DNA of 8,305 nucleotides. Origin: Pseudomonadota bacterium (GTDB lineage: Bacteria; Pseudomonadota; Gammaproteobacteria; Xanthomonadales; Xanthomonadaceae). The notes below the pieces were generated by a model, which saw only the letters and a program-made list of their open reading frames with translations, searched no databases and was not told the origin of the DNA. Position numbers and translations under genes: made by a program. Of this stretch, positions 7,158 through 8,305 are shown piece after piece (positions within the stretch are counted from its first letter, which is position 1; each line of letters begins with the position of its first letter). The DNA is taken from assembly GCA_023390905.1 (NCBI GenBank), contig JAEWBY010000009.1, positions 1 to 8,305 on the forward strand, in the 5' to 3' direction.

Positions 7158-7577
7158 ATGACCAAGTTCAACAAGCCGCTGATTGCCCTGATCGCCCTGG
7201 GCGCCGCCGTCGCCACGCCGATCGCGTTCGCGCAGGATACCCAGGCGCAGCAGCCGCAGACGCAATCCTCGCAGTCCGATCAGTCCAGCACCTCGACCCA
7301 GTCCAGCCCGACCCAGTCGGATCAGAGCATGCAGTCGACCGATCAGGCCACCGGCGGCGCCGAGCAGTCCGCCCAGCAGTCGACGCAGTCGGGCAGCCAG
7401 CAGGGTTGGGCCGACATCGACAAGAACGGTGACGGCAACATCACCAAGGACGAGGCTTCGGCCAACGCCGGCCTGTCGCAGGTGTTCGACAAGGCTGACG
7501 CCAACACCGACGGCCAATTGACCGCCGAGGAATACAAGGCGTTCGTCGAGAAGAACTACAGCGAACCGCAGAAGTAA
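7158..7577 (+). CDS. Exported EF-hand calcium-binding protein with Gln/Ser/Thr linker
   Basis: This 139-residue protein is predicted to act in the periplasm or outside the cell. A signal peptide covers residues 1-25 (hydrophobic 8-19, cleavage after AFA). Residues 26-82 are a low-complexity linker made mostly of Gln, Ser and Thr with QSDQS repeats. The C-terminal part holds two canonical EF-hand loops, D88-E99 (DKNGDGNITKDE) and D114-E125 (DANTDGQLTAEE). Both have ligands at positions 1, 3, 5 and 12 and Gly at 6, so calcium binding by a paired EF-hand is expected. No enzymatic domain is present; it may be a calcium sensor, buffer or adhesion-related protein. It is followed after 102 bases by a second EF-hand gene, so the two probably form one unit. 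Domain calls are secure; the biological role is not. Confidence 0.88.
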   Translation: MTKFNKPLIALIALGAAVATPIAFAQDTQAQQPQTQSSQSDQSSTSTQSSPTQSDQSMQSTDQATGGAEQSAQQSTQSGSQQGWADIDKNGDGNITKDEASANAGLSQVFDKADANTDGQLTAEEYKAFVEKNYSEPQK

Positions 7578-7633
7578 TCCGGTTCCAACATCATCGATCG
7601 CCACGTACCCGGTTTCCGGTGTGCTGGCAGCAG

Positions 7634-7657
7634 CCGGGGGCGCATCGCCGCCCCCGG
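7634..7657 (+). terminator. Strong GC hairpin between the two EF-hand genes
   Basis: A perfect 9-bp stem (CCGGGGGCG at 7634-7642, its complement at 7649-7657) has a 6-base loop. Only TT follows, so full intrinsic termination is unlikely. It ends 9 bases before the AAGGAGGAG ribosome-binding site of the next gene. It may be a partial terminator or an mRNA-stabilising element that sets different expression of the two genes. Confidence 0.5.
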
Positions 7658-7679
7658 TTCGCGATCAAGGAGGAGTCCG

Positions 7680-8006
7680 ATGCAAACCCTCAGATACTCC
7701 ACGTTGTTGATTGCCGCGCTGACCGCCTCGCTGGCGATGAGCGGTGCCATTGCGCAGGAACAGGATTCACTACGTCCCACCACCCAGACCGATGCTCCGC
7801 CGCCGACGGATGCGGCCACGCCGGCCCCGCGCACGTTCGACGAACTGGACGCCAACGGTGACGGCAGCATCGCCAAGGACGAAGCCGCGGTCGATCCGGC
7901 ATTGACGCAAGTCTTCGGCACGCTCGATCAGGATGCCGACGGAAAACTCGCCGCCGCCGAATACCAAGCCTACAAGCCCGCCAAGCAGGCGCCACCCGCG
8001 CGTTGA
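7680..8006 (+). CDS. Exported EF-hand calcium-binding protein, short Pro/Thr linker
   Basis: This is a 108-residue relative of the preceding protein. The signal peptide is residues 1-25 (hydrophobic 9-19, cleavage after AIA). A short linker rich in Pro, Thr and Asp (26-52) replaces the Gln/Ser-rich one. Two EF-hand loops follow: D57-E68 (DANGDGSIAKDE) and D83-E94 (DQDADGKLAAAE). Both keep the calcium ligands at positions 1, 3, 5 and 12 and Gly at 6. The core D-x-(N/D)-x-D-G...Q-V-F-x-x-x-D-x-(N/D)-x-D-G...AAEYQAY is shared with the upstream protein, so the pair probably arose by duplication. A very strong AAGGAGGAG sequence (7667-7675) lies just before the ATG. The C-terminus is a basic Pro/Ala tail (KPAKQAPPAR). 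Its role is unknown; it is likely periplasmic. Confidence 0.87.
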   Translation: MQTLRYSTLLIAALTASLAMSGAIAQEQDSLRPTTQTDAPPPTDAATPAPRTFDELDANGDGSIAKDEAAVDPALTQVFGTLDQDADGKLAAAEYQAYKPAKQAPPAR

Positions 8007-8059
8007 TCCCCACCCCCCACACCGGACGATGCCGCGCATGCGCATCGCGAGGAGGACCC

Positions 8060-8305
8060 ATGAAAACTATCTCCCGGAATATGCTCAGGAAAGGACTGCT
8101 CGGCACCGCGCTCGTCACCGCCCTGTTCACGCTGGCCGCCTGCAACCGGACCACGGACGATGACATGACCACACCGCCGGCCGATACGACGACGCCGACG
8201 GACAGCACGGCCACCGCACCGGCCGACACCACGACCCCGGCGACGACGGACCCGGCGATGACTCCGGCACCCACCGATCCCATGGTGCCGACCACCACGG
8301 CGCCG
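8060..8305 (+). CDS. Thr/Pro-rich lipoprotein (3' end beyond window)
   Basis: Only the first 82 residues are visible; the frame is open to the last base. MKTISRNMLRKGLLG starts a lipoprotein signal with a hydrophobic stretch (13-27) and the lipobox LAAC (Cys 28). Asn at +2 does not give a clear sorting signal. After the Cys comes a short acidic stretch (DDD, 33-35) and then a low-complexity region of Thr, Pro, Ala and Asp with PADTTTP repeated at 40-46 and 54-60. This is probably an extended tether for a domain beyond the window. AGGAGG (8050-8055), 4 bases before the ATG, supports the start. It lies 53 bases after the second EF-hand gene and is likely in the same unit. The function cannot be told from this fragment; it may or may not carry an EF-hand like its neighbours. 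Confidence 0.85.
   Translation, partial: MKTISRNMLRKGLLGTALVTALFTLAACNRTTDDDMTTPPADTTTPTDSTATAPADTTTPATTDPAMTPAPTDPMVPTTTAP

Noticed and set aside
8034..8043. Perfect palindrome GCGCATGCGC
   Set aside because: A 10-base GC palindrome is common by chance in this composition and has no partner site.

Overview
The window looks like ordinary chromosomal DNA from a GC-rich gammaproteobacterium. The closest fit is the Xanthomonadaceae or a relative such as Lysobacter or Luteimonas. This placement is an inference from recalled family resemblance: a family I inorganic pyrophosphatase very close to the E. coli protein, a DUF4124-plus-SLT lytic transglycosylase, a six-helix channel-like protein with a non-canonical pore, and small exported EF-hand proteins. 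No search could be run. I see no transposase, integrase, CRISPR array, tRNA or rRNA, and no cluster resembling a defence or secondary-metabolite system.

Layout from left to right. Positions 3-1499 hold the C-terminal four fifths or so of thiC (thiamine pyrimidine synthesis); its N-terminus lies off the left edge. A strong GC hairpin follows, then a DUF4136-type outer-membrane lipoprotein (1607-2215) and a potassium-channel-like membrane protein (2355-3053). A 13-bp bidirectional terminator at 3072-3103 separates the channel gene from the convergent ppa gene (3119-3655, minus strand). On the plus strand come an exported lytic transglycosylase (3805-4590), a glycine-zipper membrane protein (4682-5185) and a CcdC/DUF1453-like membrane protein (5288-5809). 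The last of these overlaps tail to tail with a minus-strand NAD(P)-binding SDR-like protein (5786-6439). A small three-helix membrane protein is divergent from it (6549-6929). After a 222-base non-coding stretch, three tandem exported proteins run to the right edge: two EF-hand proteins (7158-7577, 7680-8006) and a Thr/Pro-rich lipoprotein that runs off the window (from 8060).

The genes do not form one pathway. Most of the window is single-gene housekeeping and envelope functions. The part most like a functional unit is the right end: a probable envelope calcium-binding cassette with strong ribosome-binding sites and a hairpin between the two EF-hand genes. The most unusual protein is the channel homologue, whose selectivity-filter position reads SGVGLSD where classical potassium channels have TVGYGD. 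I found no convincing undescribed multi-gene system and have kept interest scores accordingly.
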